Source: Liriodendron chinense
Taxonomy: Eukaryota; Streptophyta; Magnoliopsida; Magnoliales; Magnoliaceae
Length of the DNA: 64,000 nucleotides
Direction: 5' to 3'
NCBI GenBank assembly: GCA_003013855.2
Contig: ML058526.1
Coordinates: 2,480,001 to 2,544,000, forward strand
The translations under genes and the position numbers were made by a program. The notes below the pieces were generated by a model, which was not told the DNA's origin, searched no databases, and was given only the letters and a program-made list of their open reading frames with translations. Positions 32,764-44,750 of the stretch are shown piece by piece (position 1 is the first letter of the stretch; every line of letters begins with the position of its first letter).

Positions 32764-32836
32764 CAATTGTGTTGCAAACTTTACAATTGCAGGAACAAGA
32801 TCAAGGGCTTGGATTAGAATCAACTCTCTGATACCG

Positions 32837-33013
32837 TGTTGACTGATAATAATAAAGGGATAATATCTTATTCTAATGAGCTATCCAACAAGCCTATTTA
32901 TAGTTTTAGATGGTAGGTGTGGTACAATAGTATAAAGATGGTAGGTGTAGTACAATAGTACAATATAAGGCCCAGTACATGGGCCTAGTATATGAGCCTA
33001 CTATACACTAACA
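32837..33013 (-). repeat. Short LTR with adjacent primer site (TRIM-like)
   Basis: A 177-bp segment starting TGTTGACTG and ending CTAACA. Immediately left, CTCTCTGATACC is the complement of a tRNA-iMet-type primer site. LTRs this short are typical of terminal-repeat retrotransposons in miniature, or of small copia elements. The second LTR is not present. Confidence 0.55.
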
Positions 33014-33019
33014 CGTTGA

Positions 33020-33340
33020 AACCCTCCTATGCTCCACCTTAATGTTTATATGTCATTCAAATCGTTTATAAGATCATTCCCACTAAGATGAACTGAAAAC
33101 ATTAAAAAAATAGCCTGATATAAAACATTTGTGACCATAGTAATGTTTCAATGGTAGCCGTTCAATCTCCAACTTTTCCTCTTGTGTGGGCCACTAGAGT
33201 TTTAGATCTGTCTCATTTTTATTGCAAGCCTAAAATGAGCTCCCAAAATAGATAAACGGAGTGGATTTCTCACAAATATCATGGTGGACCCACCTAGCTT
33301 ACAGTGTGGAACTTTGTGTGGGGGTGTGCATAACGTGGAC
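33020..33340. repeat. Foldback element, degraded copy
   Basis: Right-arm sequence of the foldback family is recognisable (GTGTGGGCCACTAGAGTTTTAG, ATAAACGGAGTGGAT, ATGGTGGACCCACC), with parts of the centre to its left. Both termini are lost. Confidence 0.65.
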
Positions 33341-33523
33341 GGCTCAAATTTTAGTGACACATCACGTGTGATGAGTCCTCGAAAATCTCTCACAAGTTCT
33401 AGTGAGAGATTTATAGCAGGTGAGCATTCCTCTGTGTATATAAAGGAGGGGTTTTCCAGGCAAAAGTGGAAAGTCCCCTTACTTCTATCTTACGTTGCTA
33501 GGTTGCAAGTGCATTGGGGGGCT

Positions 33524-34089
33524 GTAATTCCGAATTTTATAAGAGTGTTGCCCTAAACTTTTTTTATGATGCTATTGATTTGATAAAAGAAGAAAAAGCT
33601 TTGGTGGCTTATCTCCCCCCTCTCCTTCTCTATGTGGATCTTCATCTTCTTCTCCAATCTTCTTCTTTCTTCTTCCCTCATTCTTCCAACTTTCCTCTAA
33701 GGTAATTCATTTTCTTCCCTCTTTCTTCTAAACTTATTTTCTCCCATTATCTGAAACCCTGAAATCAAAGAATTGATCCTTAAACCTATTTCTATCATAT
33801 TTCCATTCCCTAATCTAAGAAATCCCTTGATTCCTCGGACTAGTGAACCTTATTGAGCGTTGGATCATAACCATGCAAGATCGGGAGGTTTTATCGTTCG
33901 TCGGATCCAATCCACACATGATTTGAAACCCTCACTGTGAGATTGTGATGATAACCCCTTTTATTGCATGTTTCCTTTATATTTTTCTTGATTATGATGA
34001 TAGTTGTTGAATGTTTAATTTAGATTGCTTGATTTATTCCGCTGAATTTTGTCTCATACATGCACGAAAGTTTAGGCTGTCCTACATCA
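33524..34089 (+). repeat. Diverged LTR remnant related to the Ty3 LTRs
   Basis: From TAATTCCGAATTTTATAAG to GCTGTCCTACATCA this matches the minus-strand reading of the LTRs at 26240-27195, with many substitutions. It is therefore an older member of the same LTR family in the opposite orientation. Its first part is missing or unrecognisable. Confidence 0.75.
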
Positions 34090-34301
34090 GAGTTGTAACA
34101 GCTGAACCTTTGGAGAAATGGAGAGTCATTGAAACATAAAATCTGTCTTTATTTCTATCAGTTTTTAATCATGTATAAAGTCTATATAAGGGTGTGCTAT
34201 GTAGTCATTTGATCATCACTTGATCAGAAATTCAGCAATAAGAAAATATTAGTTTCTTTCTTTCTTGTGTGGTTATTCAGTTTTTCTTCCAAGGCTTTGT
34301 A
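34090..34301 (+). repeat. Copia-like LTR remnant with TATA box
   Basis: CTATATAAGGG near 34182 is followed by a pyrimidine-rich transcribed part and TTCAGTTTTTCTTCCAAGGC. The same arrangement is found at 43330-43640, which suggests one LTR family. Ends are not defined. Confidence 0.45.
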
Positions 34302-34800
34302 AAGCCAACTAAGCAACCCTAAACCCCAACGGCAATTGTGGCCTACACCCCAAGCCTAGAAAAAAAAAAAAAAACACACAACTAGCACTTGTAATACTCC
34401 TAGCGAGTTCCAAATGGAATTAGGACAATGCATTCCTAATCAGCCCTCCGTGAAAGATCACCCCTGCTTCTGTGGCAACGGTTGGGAGCCCCACTAGTCC
34501 CAATCCTGGTCAGGCCATCCGCAACTAGGTTTTCTTCCCTGAGAGTATGAGAAATTTTAAAGTCAAGCCTCATCTTTAATTGTTTAATAACCCCCAACTT
34601 GAACCAAATCGACCAAGGAATTTCCACTTGAGACTCGGAGATGGCTTTTGTAATAATTCGAGAGTCAGACTTTACAATAATATTGCTTAAACCTTTTAGA
34701 GCCTTCAACTTATAGCAACTCACTCCTAACCAATGCAGTTCTTGATCTTTGTTGCACATGAAGAAACCATCTAAGACTACTTTCCATCATTTTATTGCCT
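34302..34800 (-). pseudogene. LINE RNase H remnant, unit 2
   Basis: The minus-strand frame at 34436-34759 is longer than in unit 1. It contains ELHWLGVSCYKLKALKGLS, VKSDSRIITKAI with a catalytic Asp, and HTLREENLVADGLTRIG. These are the middle and end of a LINE RNase H domain. The start of the domain is missing. Confidence 0.8.
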
Positions 34801-35039
34801 TTTGGGCTACTCCTATGTTCCTTCAAATTCATTCATTTCTAATTTTATACAATGCTCTTTGTAGGAGAATTTATGCAAAGAATTCTTGAACCCCACTCCA
34901 CACCTCCAAAAATAAATAAATAAATAGTTGGTAAACCTATTTAAGGAAATTTTCAATTTGGGGGCACATTTTATTCAAATGTCGAACCAAAAGGTGAATA
35001 TTGAGAAGAGTCAAGTCTTTCTTCTAGAGCACATTGTTT

Positions 35040-37770
35040 TCTTTTTCTTTTCTTTTTATTGATGAATATATTTGGTGCTTCTTTTATTTTTTAAAAGAAA
35101 TTCTGATTACTCAAAGCGACTATACAAGATCAATTTTGGGTGGTCCACATACAAAAAACAAATGGGACTGTCTATCATATACCCCTATAAGTCAAATCTC
35201 CCTATGGTTACCCAACTCCACCTTATCCAAGAAAGATGCCCCTTGACAGTAGTGGAAGCTCATCCGTCAAGCGAAACACACGACGCGTCTGTGACTCACT
35301 CCCCCTTCGAGCTAGACCATCAGCCATGGAGCTCACCTCCCTTCGAGTGTGCAAAATTTTGAGTTCCAATCTATACTTAAGGAAGTCCACCCTAGCTCGC
35401 CAATACCACATGGACCATGGAATAGGGGTCTACTTTGATAGAAGGCCCACCACTATCTTAGGGTCGCTAACCACTTGAACCTTAAATAGGCTGAGGTCCA
35501 TGCAAATCGATAAGCCCTCCACCACTGCCTTAACCTCAGTCTTGGTATTAGACTCGAAGCCGTTCCTTGATGAAAAAGCAAACACAAACTCACTGGAACT
35601 ATATTTTGCAGATGCTCCCACCCAAGGGGCTCGGGTTGCCTTTCGTTGAACCGTCAATGTTCACCTTGACCCAGTCATGATGGGGTCCGACCCACTTAAC
35701 AACGGTAACTCACCCCATATTGGAAGTGGACACAGCAACCCTCAATGCTTTAAGCACTCCAAACCTGGCCGGGTTCACCCATCTGAGAACCGAAAGGAAG
35801 AGGCTGATGAGGCAAATCCAGTGCCAAATATGGTCCACCACCTTAGACGCACTCATCTGGGCACCATTAAAGTGGGCTTCGTTTCTAGCTGCCCATAGTT
35901 CCCCAAAAATGAAACTAGGAAGAAGATCCCTAAGGAGTCGGAAACAGTCATCAAAAGTAGCACCAGCCCACCACCTATTAGCTCTACCAATAGTAGAGGG
36001 AGGGAAAAGGGTTCTAGGATATTAAATAGAAGACCAAAGTGGATCCATACCTTTGTAACTGTATTGCCCAAGAAAATAGGTGACCAATCAATTCAATTTG
36101 GGGGGACAACGCTTGAGACCGTATGCAACATTCACATTTTGAAGCGACACTGATCCCTTTTTCCTGAATTCTAGCATCCATCGACACCACCTTTTGGATC
36201 AACTTCTAAGAAAGGAGAGATAACTTGGGCGACATTTTTGGGTGCTACACCCGCTTTGACTAATCCTTCTTCTCCCTTACATTCTTGGTAAGTTGACATG
36301 CTGATCTAACTTCAAATTCACCTGAGGACCCCGTCTAGACGCATCTGTCTGCGTTGTAGGAGGTGCAAAATCCCTCCCTCGAAATGTGGTCAAGCACCAC
36401 CTGCGGAAGCAAGGGTTGTAAGCTCGAATGGATGAGCAGGCCATTTGGACCAAGTAGGTCACTAATAGCCATTGATGCCAACAGAGGAGGATCCTAGCCA
36501 TTGATGCCAACAGAGGAGGATCCTAGAAACTACAGTGACCACGCCCAATTAACCAACGAATGTGGGTAGCCACTTCAGGTAGTAGGCTGCAAATCTACTT
36601 CCACATGGGTGACACTAATGAGCAAACACCCCCACCATTTGACACCTGCACATCCCTGTTATATTTACCATTCATAAACATGCTCTAACAACTGGATTCA
36701 ACACAAAATATGATCTTCCACGCCATCTTCATACGACAGGCTTTCATACGCCTAACCCTCATTCAACTTTTCGGAGAGATATTTGCTTCCATTTGACCTA
36801 GTGACATCGCTTCTTCTCACCTTCCCAGCCCTAGAAAAAAAATATCAGAAAATGACTTCTCCAAATCTGTCTGAAAGTCGGAAGGGATATCGGTAGCCGA
36901 TAGGACATGAATCATGACACTACTCAAAACATGTTTGATCAGAATTACCCTACCATCTTGTGCCAGAATTCTACCCTTCCATCCCACAATATGACTTTCT
37001 ATCTTGTTGATGACCAGCTGAAAGAATGCCCTCCTGGGCATCCCTTTGAAAATGGGGACTCCTAGGTAAACAAAAGGAGAAACCATCCTGTTGAAGCCCG
37101 AAATCCTCTCAACTGACCTAGCGCGTGCAATGGACTGACTGGAGGAGAGTATGAATTTTTTTTCTTCTGATTTTTTATTTTTTGACCTTACATTACTTAA
37201 TAGCTTCTTAGTAAATTAGCGATCATTTTCAAAATTTTGCTACTCCCATTCGCAAAGAGGATACTATCTTCTGCGAAGAGAAGATGCAAAACCAGTGGGG
37301 AATTGTGCCAGGTCCTGTATGACCGACAGAAGCCTCCCTCGACCAACTGCTTAAAGCCCCGATTGAGAATCTCTGCCACTAAAATGAACAGCCCCTAGGA
37401 GATGGGATCCCCTTGACACAGCCTCCTGGACGACCTGGAAAACCCACAAATCTTGCCATTTATCAAGACTGAGAACCAGCAGTTGCTCCAACACTTTTCC
37501 ACTAGGTCAATCAAACTCGGAGGATCTTGCTCAGCCTATTTGCAAGGATTTTAGAGAGGATTTTGTACACACAATTGCATAAGCTAATAGGCCGAAAATG
37601 AGAAAATTTTATAGGAGTTGTCTTGGGGATAATGCAAATAAGAGTAAAAGTGAAAGCTCCTAGGAGGGGGCCCCATATAAGAAAGATCGAACATTCTTCC
37701 ATCAAGAGAGTACAGTGGTGGAAAATTATGGCTTTGTTAGATCTAACTTCCTGATTTTATATATTGGTGC
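35040..37770 (-). pseudogene. LINE ORF2 remnant (RT, zf-RVT, RNase H), unit 2
   Basis: Counterpart of 14280-17290, without the foreign block, and the best record of this LINE. RT pieces on the minus strand are LICIIPKTTPIKFSHFRPIS with LCNCVYKILSKILANRL (37511-37705); LHLLFAEDSILFANG, where FAED stands for the usual FADD (37197-37379); and YLGVPIFKGMPRR with GWKGRILAQDGRVILIKHVL (36817-37086). The zf-RVT region follows at 36014-36250 and RNase H at 35430-35700. Frameshifts and the altered active site make it inactive. Confidence 0.88.
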
Positions 37771-38268
37771 TTCTTTGATAAGATAAAAGGGAGATACTAT
37801 CTTGACATGTTCTAACCATTGGTTGAAAGAATTTCTTCGAAGATAGCTAGTTAGAAGGCCAAATTTTTCAATGCATAATGTAGTGGGTGCTTGGATAGAA
37901 AAGAAGAGATCACCATCTTCTTCTAAAAAGAATAGCCCTTAAATCAACAACGAAAGAAAAATCAATAAAAATGAGAAATAAAATTGATATGATTGATATA
38001 AGTAATGATTACAATGTATTTGATGGGCCTATATAAATAAAAAAAACCCTTAAAAACCTAATTTGACTCAAAATAGGATAAAAAAACAAGTCTAATTCTA
38101 CAAAAACTCATAAACTACCCTTAGATGACTAGAATAAGGACTTGGACTCCAATAGGACTACAAAATAGAGCTCATCAATGGTGTTAAAAAGTATACTGTA
38201 ACTCAAAACAGGTAACCGCTCGAAAAGTTATAACCGTCAGAAGCTATAGTGTGCGTATAGGCCATCTT
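37771..38268. other. End of block D, unit 2
   Basis: Counterpart of 17291-17806. No gene. The last shared sequence is ATAGGCCATCTTG, after which the original right flank begins. Confidence 0.5.
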
Positions 38269-38429
38269 GCCCAATTGGACCCCCTTTAATCTGAGTTTAT
38301 GTGATCTTGCCCCTCCATTGACTTATCCTTTACCCATTATACATGAATGCCGGGGAGAATGGCCCTTTTTTTTTTTCCCGTAAAACTTTTTTTCATTTTT
38401 TGGTAAAACCTTTTTTCATTAAAAGGAAC

Positions 38430-39245
38430 CCAGCAAATACAAAGGATACGGGTAGGAGACTGGCCCTAATCAAACATGAGCTTACGGCCATTCCTCTACA
38501 TATTTTCTGTGCTATCACACTACCTAAAGGAACAACCAAGCAAATTACTAAGTTGTTGGTTATTTTTTCCTAAGGGAACAAGGAACTGGGTTGTAGTCAA
38601 CAATGATATCATGGAACCAAGTTTGGAAGAGCGCAGTTTGGGTATTCAAAAGCTAGAGAACGGTTTAAGTAGCCTATGTCTCGAGATGACATATTGGGCA
38701 GTGCTCATTTCCAAACGTTTGCTACATCCAAGTTCATCCATTCAAATGTTTGCTACATTTAGGCTATGGAGAATTATCAGAGCGCATGTGCAAACATCGA
38801 AGGAAAATTCTAAATGGCTAGTGAATAATAGTAGCAACAGCCTCTTGTTTGAGGATTGGATTGGGCTCGGTCTTTTGGCAAATTTCATGCAGGATTCTAG
38901 ACATCTGAATAAGCATATATATGAAAGTTGTAGGGATAACAGATTCAGGAGGGAACATTTAGCTCTAAAGTCTAGAAGCCAGATTCACGGATGAGATTGA
39001 ACTTGCAACCAGTGGGTCCAAAGTGCGGGTTGATGGAGGGAAAGATTGTAGAATACGGAAACCGAAACTAGCAGAGAATTTTCAGTAGAGTCAGCATGGT
39101 ATGTAATTAGGAGCACCATCCTCAACACGGCTGGACCAATTGGTATTTGGCGAAAAGTATTTCCTTTAAAATTGTCGATATGCTTGCATGAAAAGTTCTC
39201 AACTGGAGCAATTCTAAAGGGTGATGTTGTTAAAACCCTGGGCAT
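38430..39245 (+). pseudogene. LINE fragment: RT end to zf-RVT, plus strand
   Basis: Pieces in several frames give LALIKHELTAIPLHIF and AITLPKGTTKQITKLL. These are followed by GTRNWV, IRAHVQTSKENSKWLVNNSS, FEDWIG, and then AWYVIRSTI with GIWRKVFPLKL from the zinc-binding region. The order is that of a LINE RT C-terminus leading into zf-RVT. It ends at a T-run (39252-39265). It is a different LINE copy from those in the duplicated units. Confidence 0.75.
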
Positions 39246-39269
39246 TCGAGTTTTTTTTTTTTTTTCAAA

Positions 39270-40090
39270 TGCTCATGCTGTGTGACTGTGGGCCATCCTC
39301 TAAATCGCTAGATAATTTGCGCTCAGGTGAATCTGCCAATGAAATCTAGGGTAGATTAATAAGCAAGATTTTTTGGTAGGTTGGTGCACCATGTGTTAAA
39401 CCAGAAAGACTACATTGTGGAAAACTATTACTTGTATTATTTCTCTAATAACAACTGAATATATATAGAGGAGATGGAAGATTTGTAAGGGATCTTGACA
39501 GATCATCACGGATATACATCTAAGAAAATAAATTAGATACCTTATTTTAATCTTTTTTTTATATATTAAAATTCCAAAATACCTAAAATTTTAAATGTGT
39601 AACAAAAGGGGTTAAGGCGTCCATGAACCTGCATGTTGCCCGTTAGTCATTCAACTATAGCATACTACTATAAAACACCTAAATATACATTTAAACCATT
39701 TAAAACATTTAAAGCTCTTTTTGATACAGGAAACCTCATTATTCATGTGGATCCTGCCACTTGCCCAACTACTCTTGAACACCGAGGAAATTAGAAGGCC
39801 CAAATGAGGGGAAAAATAGGAGAAAACAGAGGTGTAGTCAAATCTCAGTTAGCACCTAAGATTGCGAACTGACCACGATCTTCAATGGAAGGAGCTGCCA
39901 TCTTGTTCACATTGTTACCTCTAGCAAAACTGCCTTGAATGCTCTTACATCCCTCTCAAACCCAAAGTGCTATGAAAGGAGTCACTTAAGTTTGAAAGGT
40001 ACAATGGACATTTATTCAAATAAAGATAAAAGCTGCAATGATAACATGGACGAGCATGGAGTGGCGAGACCATTAACCATGAGGCGAGCA
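39270..40090. other. Unassigned sequence, possible LTR traces
   Basis: Around 39400-39480, CTACATTGTGGAAAACTA and ATATATATAGAGG look like part of a copia LTR, but no ends could be found. The remainder, including AT-rich 39550-39720, shows nothing recognisable. Confidence 0.3.
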
Positions 40091-40099
40091 TGAGGCAAA

Positions 40100-41874
40100 G
40101 AAATGACGAACGACTTTGAACAAGTAGGCACTTTTGATGACTTTTGGAATATAAACCAACAACACTTCAAAAGTGCATTGGCGAAGTATTATCTTAGGAA
40201 GGCAGGCCCGTCGCCTTCTACAACGAGAAGCTTAGTGAGGCCCAGAAGAAATGGTCCACATATGAAATATAGTTGTACATTGTGGTACAAGCTCTTTGTC
40301 ATTGGCGACATTACCCCATCCATTTGGAGTTTTTCCTTTACACTGATCATCAAGCGTTGAAATTTATTAATTGCCAGACTAAGTTAGCTTTGTCCATGCC
40401 AGATGGATTTCATTTTTGCAGGAATTCACGTTCGTGTTGAAGCATAAGTCTGACCAACAAAATAAGGTTATTGACACATTAAGTCGCCGAGCTGCCATTC
40501 TCACCACTATTAGTACCGAGGTTGTCGGGTTTGACTGCCTCAAGGAACTATACGCTGAAGATGACGAGTTCAAGGATGTTTAGTTAACAAGTAAGGAAGG
40601 CCGACCGGGTGATTTCTACATTCAAGATGGTTTCCTGTTTTACAAAAATCAATTGTGCATTCCTCAGTGCTCCCTATAGGAAAAAAATATTCTTGAGTTT
40701 CATGGAGGTGGACTTGGCGGTTACTTGGATTATGACAAGACGAAGGCTTTAATTGAAGAACGTTATTATTGGCCTCACCTAGGCCGTGATGTGGGACAGA
40801 TGGTTCAGTGGTGCCATATTTGCTGGCCTCCAAGGGACATTATCAAAATATGGGCCTCTACACTTCATCGCCCGTACCGGAAGGCCCTTGGGAGGACATT
40901 TACATGGATTTCTTCTTAGGTCTCCCATGAACACAACACGGCATAGACTCCGTGTTCGTGGTGGTAGACAAGTTCTCGAAGATAGCTCACTTCATCCCTT
41001 GCAAGAAGACTTATGATGCGACAAGTGTAGCTAACCTCTTCTTCAGGAAAATTGTGAGCTTGCATGGAATCTCCAAAACTATCACTTCTGACTGTGATAC
41101 AAAGTGAGTCACTTTTGGTGGACTTTGTGGAGTTGATTTGATACACAATTTCAGTTTAGTAGCGCGTATCATCCCCAAACTGATGGATAGATTGAAGTAG
41201 TGAATAGTACGTTAGGCAACCTCATTCGATGCATTTCTAAAGACAAGCCAAAGCAATGAGACTTGGCCTTCTCACAAGCAGAGTTCACCTTTAACAACAT
41301 GGTGAACCGCTCCACAGGGAAGTCACCATTTCAGATAGTCTACGGACTTATTCCCCGTCACACCCTCGACTTAGTCCCGTTACTGAAGATTCCTAGCAAG
41401 AGCATAACTGCAGATAATGTGGCTGAGAGAATCACAGAATTGCATGCGGAAGTTCGAACTAAGCTTGTTGAGTCGAATGAGAAGTATAAGAGAGACGCTG
41501 ATAAGCATCAACGCACCAAGGTGTTTGAGGTAGGAGATCAAGTGATGGTCCATTTATGCAAGGAACGCTTCCCAACCGGCACCTACAATAAATTGAAGCA
41601 CAAGAAGATTAGGCTGGTGCTGATTATCAGGAAATTAAGCGACAATGCTTATGTACTAGACCTCCGGGACGATTTTGAAATTTCAAGAATGTTCAATGTG
41701 GCGGACTTGTTCGAGTATCATCAACTAGAGACAGATGAGAACTCGGGGTCGAGTTCTTTTCAAGTGGAGGGGATTTATGTAGAGGAGGTTGTTGATGATT
41801 ACATGAACAAAATGGACCATAAAAAAGAAGCTAGGCGGAGCCACAAAACACTGGCCAAAATTCAGAAAATCTAG
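40100..41874 (+). pseudogene. Ty3 pol remnant: RNase H and integrase
   Basis: Traces follow Ty3 order. RT-RNase H: EKLSEAQKKWSTYE, VVQALCHWRHY and YTDHQALKFIN (about 40200-40370). Zinc-finger region: [18 protein letters not shown] sequence with CHIC (40725-40830). Integrase core: [21 protein letters not shown] and [11 protein letters not shown] (about 40950-41095). An open frame at 41263-41874 follows, with TFNNMVNRSTGKSPFQIVYG and the integrase C-terminus DQVMVHLCKERFPTGTYNKL. Gag, protease and most of RT are missing. Stops and frameshifts separate the pieces. No chromodomain is seen, so it is a lineage different from 27158-29257. Confidence 0.85.
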
Positions 41875-42420
41875 CCCCGCCAGGCGCCCGACCATCTATT
41901 ACCGGGCGCTTGACATTCATCCGAATTATGTCCCATCTCTCTGGATAGTTTTGTTCATCGCCTCGCGCTTAACCATTCTTCGATCGGGAGCCCAAAATTC
42001 ATTGGGATTTATGTCTTCCTTGATGGACTATTTTGGAGTTTGGCAGGCGCCCGACCACGTGCGAGCAGACGCGTAGATTTTGCGCAAACTTTCCGTTTTG
42101 AATATTTTTCTTTCCAAATTCATCGAGGACTCTTGATTTATGCAATTTAGGGTTTTTATTACTAAACCTAGGTTATAAATACTCTTTATAATTCATTAAT
42201 TCATTGTTAAGAATTATTATTTATCTTTTAATAAAATCACTTGAGTTTTTACTCGTTTGCTCATGGATTCGAGTATCCCTTTGTGGATTCGAAGAAGATT
42301 GATTGAGGAGTCCCGATAATTCCTTGGATTCAGAATAGTTATCCTTGTGAGAAAGACAATGATTGATCTCAACCCGTTTACACTGCGCCAAAGGAGCTTA
42401 GAGAACCTGACCCACAACCA
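41875..42420 (+). repeat. Probable 3' end and LTR of the Ty3 remnant
   Basis: Directly follows the integrase frame. GGCGCCCGACCA occurs twice in related form (about 41883 and 42046). Further on, TTATAAATACTC at about 42172 has the form of a TATA box and AATAAAATC at 42230 that of a polyadenylation signal. LTR ends were not fixed. Confidence 0.45.
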
Positions 42421-42532
42421 GATGATCACACACCTTCTATGCGGCCATCGGATGAGATCTGGAAACAGGGACTTGAAGCAGCTGTAGCAGCAACATCCCA
42501 GACTAAACCTAGGAACAATCCCGAATGGCAGC

Positions 42533-43037
42533 TAGGACTATAAATGGGTCAGCGTACTCAATGGGGTACCCGGACCCAACCCATTTAGACCCGACCCATT
42601 TGTTAAATGGTACGGGTCTGGGTCCAAGAATAGACCATGTTGCTAAACGGGTCTAGGTCTGGTTTCCTTTATATTAGACCCGACCCGACCCAAACCCATT
42701 TCGTAAGTGGGCGGGTTTGGTCTATGTTTCAAGGGACCCGTCTAGCCCAAACCTGTCTAGACCCGGTTTTAAGCCTTGTAAAAATGCTTGCATGCTTGAT
42801 CCAGACCCAGACCCAGACCCATTAGACCTGACCCATTTATAAATGGGTTTGGACGGATCTCTCTCTATCAGACCCGGACCCATTTATAAATGGGTCCGAT
42901 GGGTTGACTTGGACCTGACCTGACCTGCCCATTTAGTAAAAGGGTCTCGGTCTAAAATTTGGACCCAGACCCATTTAGTAAATGGGCAGGTCTGGTTTTG
43001 GCTAAACCTGCCCCGAACCCGACCATTTACAGCCCTA
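42533..43037. mobile_element. hAT-type MITE with perfect 8-bp target duplication
   Basis: A 505-bp element starting TAGGACTATAAATGGGTC, complementary to its right end GACCATTTACAGCCCTA. It is flanked on both sides by ATGGCAGC (42525-42532, 43038-43045). The 8-bp duplication and TAGGG-type ends are those of hAT elements. The body is built from variants of ACCCGACCC/GGGTCTGGGT in both orientations, so much of it can pair with itself. There is no transposase. Confidence 0.93.
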
Positions 43038-43329
43038 ATGGCAGCCTGAAGGAAGGTGCAAATCTCACAAACGTGTTCCCGCACATATGCCTACATGTGG
43101 ATGGACTGGCCTCCCAGTGTGTCGAATTAAAAATTACAATCTAGCTTCACCTCCAACAACCCAATCTGAAACACCATTAGGCACCCAACAGACGCATCCC
43201 CAGCAAGTAGCAGCCCCATAGCATACAGCTGTTGGAAGTTGCAAACCAATCCGGTCCATCCATTTACCTAGTCCATTGGATTTTCGAGAAGAACTTATTG
43301 CTGAGAGAAGCTTCTAGCAGCATGGTTTG

Positions 43330-43640
43330 TATTCTCTATGTGATTGTTGGTTTCCAATGCATTGGAAAGAAAAGTCATTTAATCTTTTATTTTTGCTTTT
43401 TGTAAAACAGTTATTACATGCCCTTGTAGTGTATGGTTGTAAGGGCAATTTAGTCATTTTAACTATGTTGCATAAGTCTATATAAGGAGGGATTTTGCTG
43501 TACGTTGGAGCAAGGAAAGTGCAATACCAATATACATAAACAGTTTTAGAATTTTTTTTTTTTTTTCATCTTCCTCTTTTCCTTCTTTGAAAATCAGTTT
43601 TTCTTGAGTTGTCTTGAGGCTTTAAAAAGCCAATCAATCC
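43330..43640 (+). repeat. Copia-like LTR remnant with TATA box
   Basis: GTCTATATAAGGAGGG near 43474 is followed by a pyrimidine-rich leader and CAGTTTTTCTTGAG, then GGCTTTAAAAAGCC. The layout parallels 34090-34301. Target duplication and ends are not visible. Confidence 0.45.
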
Positions 43641-43859
43641 ATCTTCTTAAGGCTCAGTACAGCCAACAACAGCAAAGCACAGGAAATCAGCTGTCGAAGC
43701 ATCCAAGCATACAACACACAGCAGCCATGCGGCCCTAACATGTTTAACCATTGTGATTAAATTGTGGAATGACAACTCTTTTGCTGAATCTGAGTTTTCT
43801 TAGGAGTATCGAACTCCTCTCCCCCAGCAAGGACGTTTGTTTCATCAAATGGACCTTCC

Positions 43860-44750
43860 CTCTAATGAGTTCGTATAATTAAATACTGATGGCTCAGCTG
43901 GAGGAAATCCCTACGACAGAGGTGGAGGATGAGCATGCAGAGATAAGGAAGGGCATGTAGTATATGCTTTCAGCCGCTATTACAGGCCAGTAAAGAATAA
44001 TGTGGTTGAAAGGAAGCTACTCTAGATGGGCTTCGAGGATGTTAAGTCTAGGCTATTTCCAATATCCAATTGGGAAGTGACCAAAGTTGATGATTAATGC
44101 CTTAAGATCGACATGGTGGAGAAACAAAAGACATATGCCTTAAGACCACTGGCGTAGACTGGTTTTCATGTTTCATAACAGATACAGGCTAACATCCAAT
44201 ACGGTGGCTGCAGCACAAGCATTAATTGACGCGTTCAATACTCTAAAGACCTGGGCCTATCCAACATTCTTGTGGAGACGGACTCTGGAGTCATAGCAGA
44301 TGCAATGAAGAATTTGGAAGGGGCGTGTCCATGGAATGTTTGGTATTGGTTGGGCGCTGCTCTATCCAAACAACATTCCCTCAACATCGTATTCGCCCAC
44401 ATCCTTCGGGAAGGTAACTCAGTGATAGATAGTCTCGCCAAGATGGGAAGTGATGGCGCTCCTAACTGTCTGTACAGAAGCCGTAGTGACCTTCCTCCGT
44501 TGATCAGAGGTTCTGTTGTGCTGGACAATACAGGTATAGCAATGATTAGGAAAAGCAGAGCTAATAGGCAGAGAGTAGGATAGCTCCTAGTGGAGGTTAT
44601 TTGGTTTCCCTGGCTGGGTTTCTGGTTGGGATAGTCCATCTGTACATGGCGTGATATGATAGGCAGGTTTCGGATCCTTTAGTGGGAACAAGCCCAAATG
44701 TAAGTCTTTTTCCCATTAATGAAATATTTTCTGATTGAAAAAAGAAAAAT
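43860..44750 (+). pseudogene. LINE 3' end with RNase H domain
   Basis: The start of RNase H is at about 43880 (NTDGSAGGNP, with the first Asp, then CRDKEGHVVYAFS). The end of the domain is in an open frame at 44272-44583 (ETDSGVIADAM, WYWLGAAL, FAHILREGNSVIDSLAKMGS). The middle, containing the Glu, is disrupted. The 3' tail ends in AATGAAATATTTTC and an A-rich run near 44740. Confidence 0.85.

Larger units (their letters stand above)
17850..38268. repeat. Tandem duplication, unit 2
   Basis: Second copy of the unit at 3554-17815, same orientation. It is enlarged by a foldback element (19332-19833), a Ty3 element with an extra partial LTR (26240-31271) and a transposon nest (32764-34301). It has lost 329 bp at 31839-31842. 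After 38268 the sequence no longer resembles unit 1 or 2. Confidence 0.9.

Noticed and set aside
44235..44639. 134-codon minus-strand ORF
   Set aside because: Antisense to the LINE RNase H end read on the plus strand at 44272-44583.
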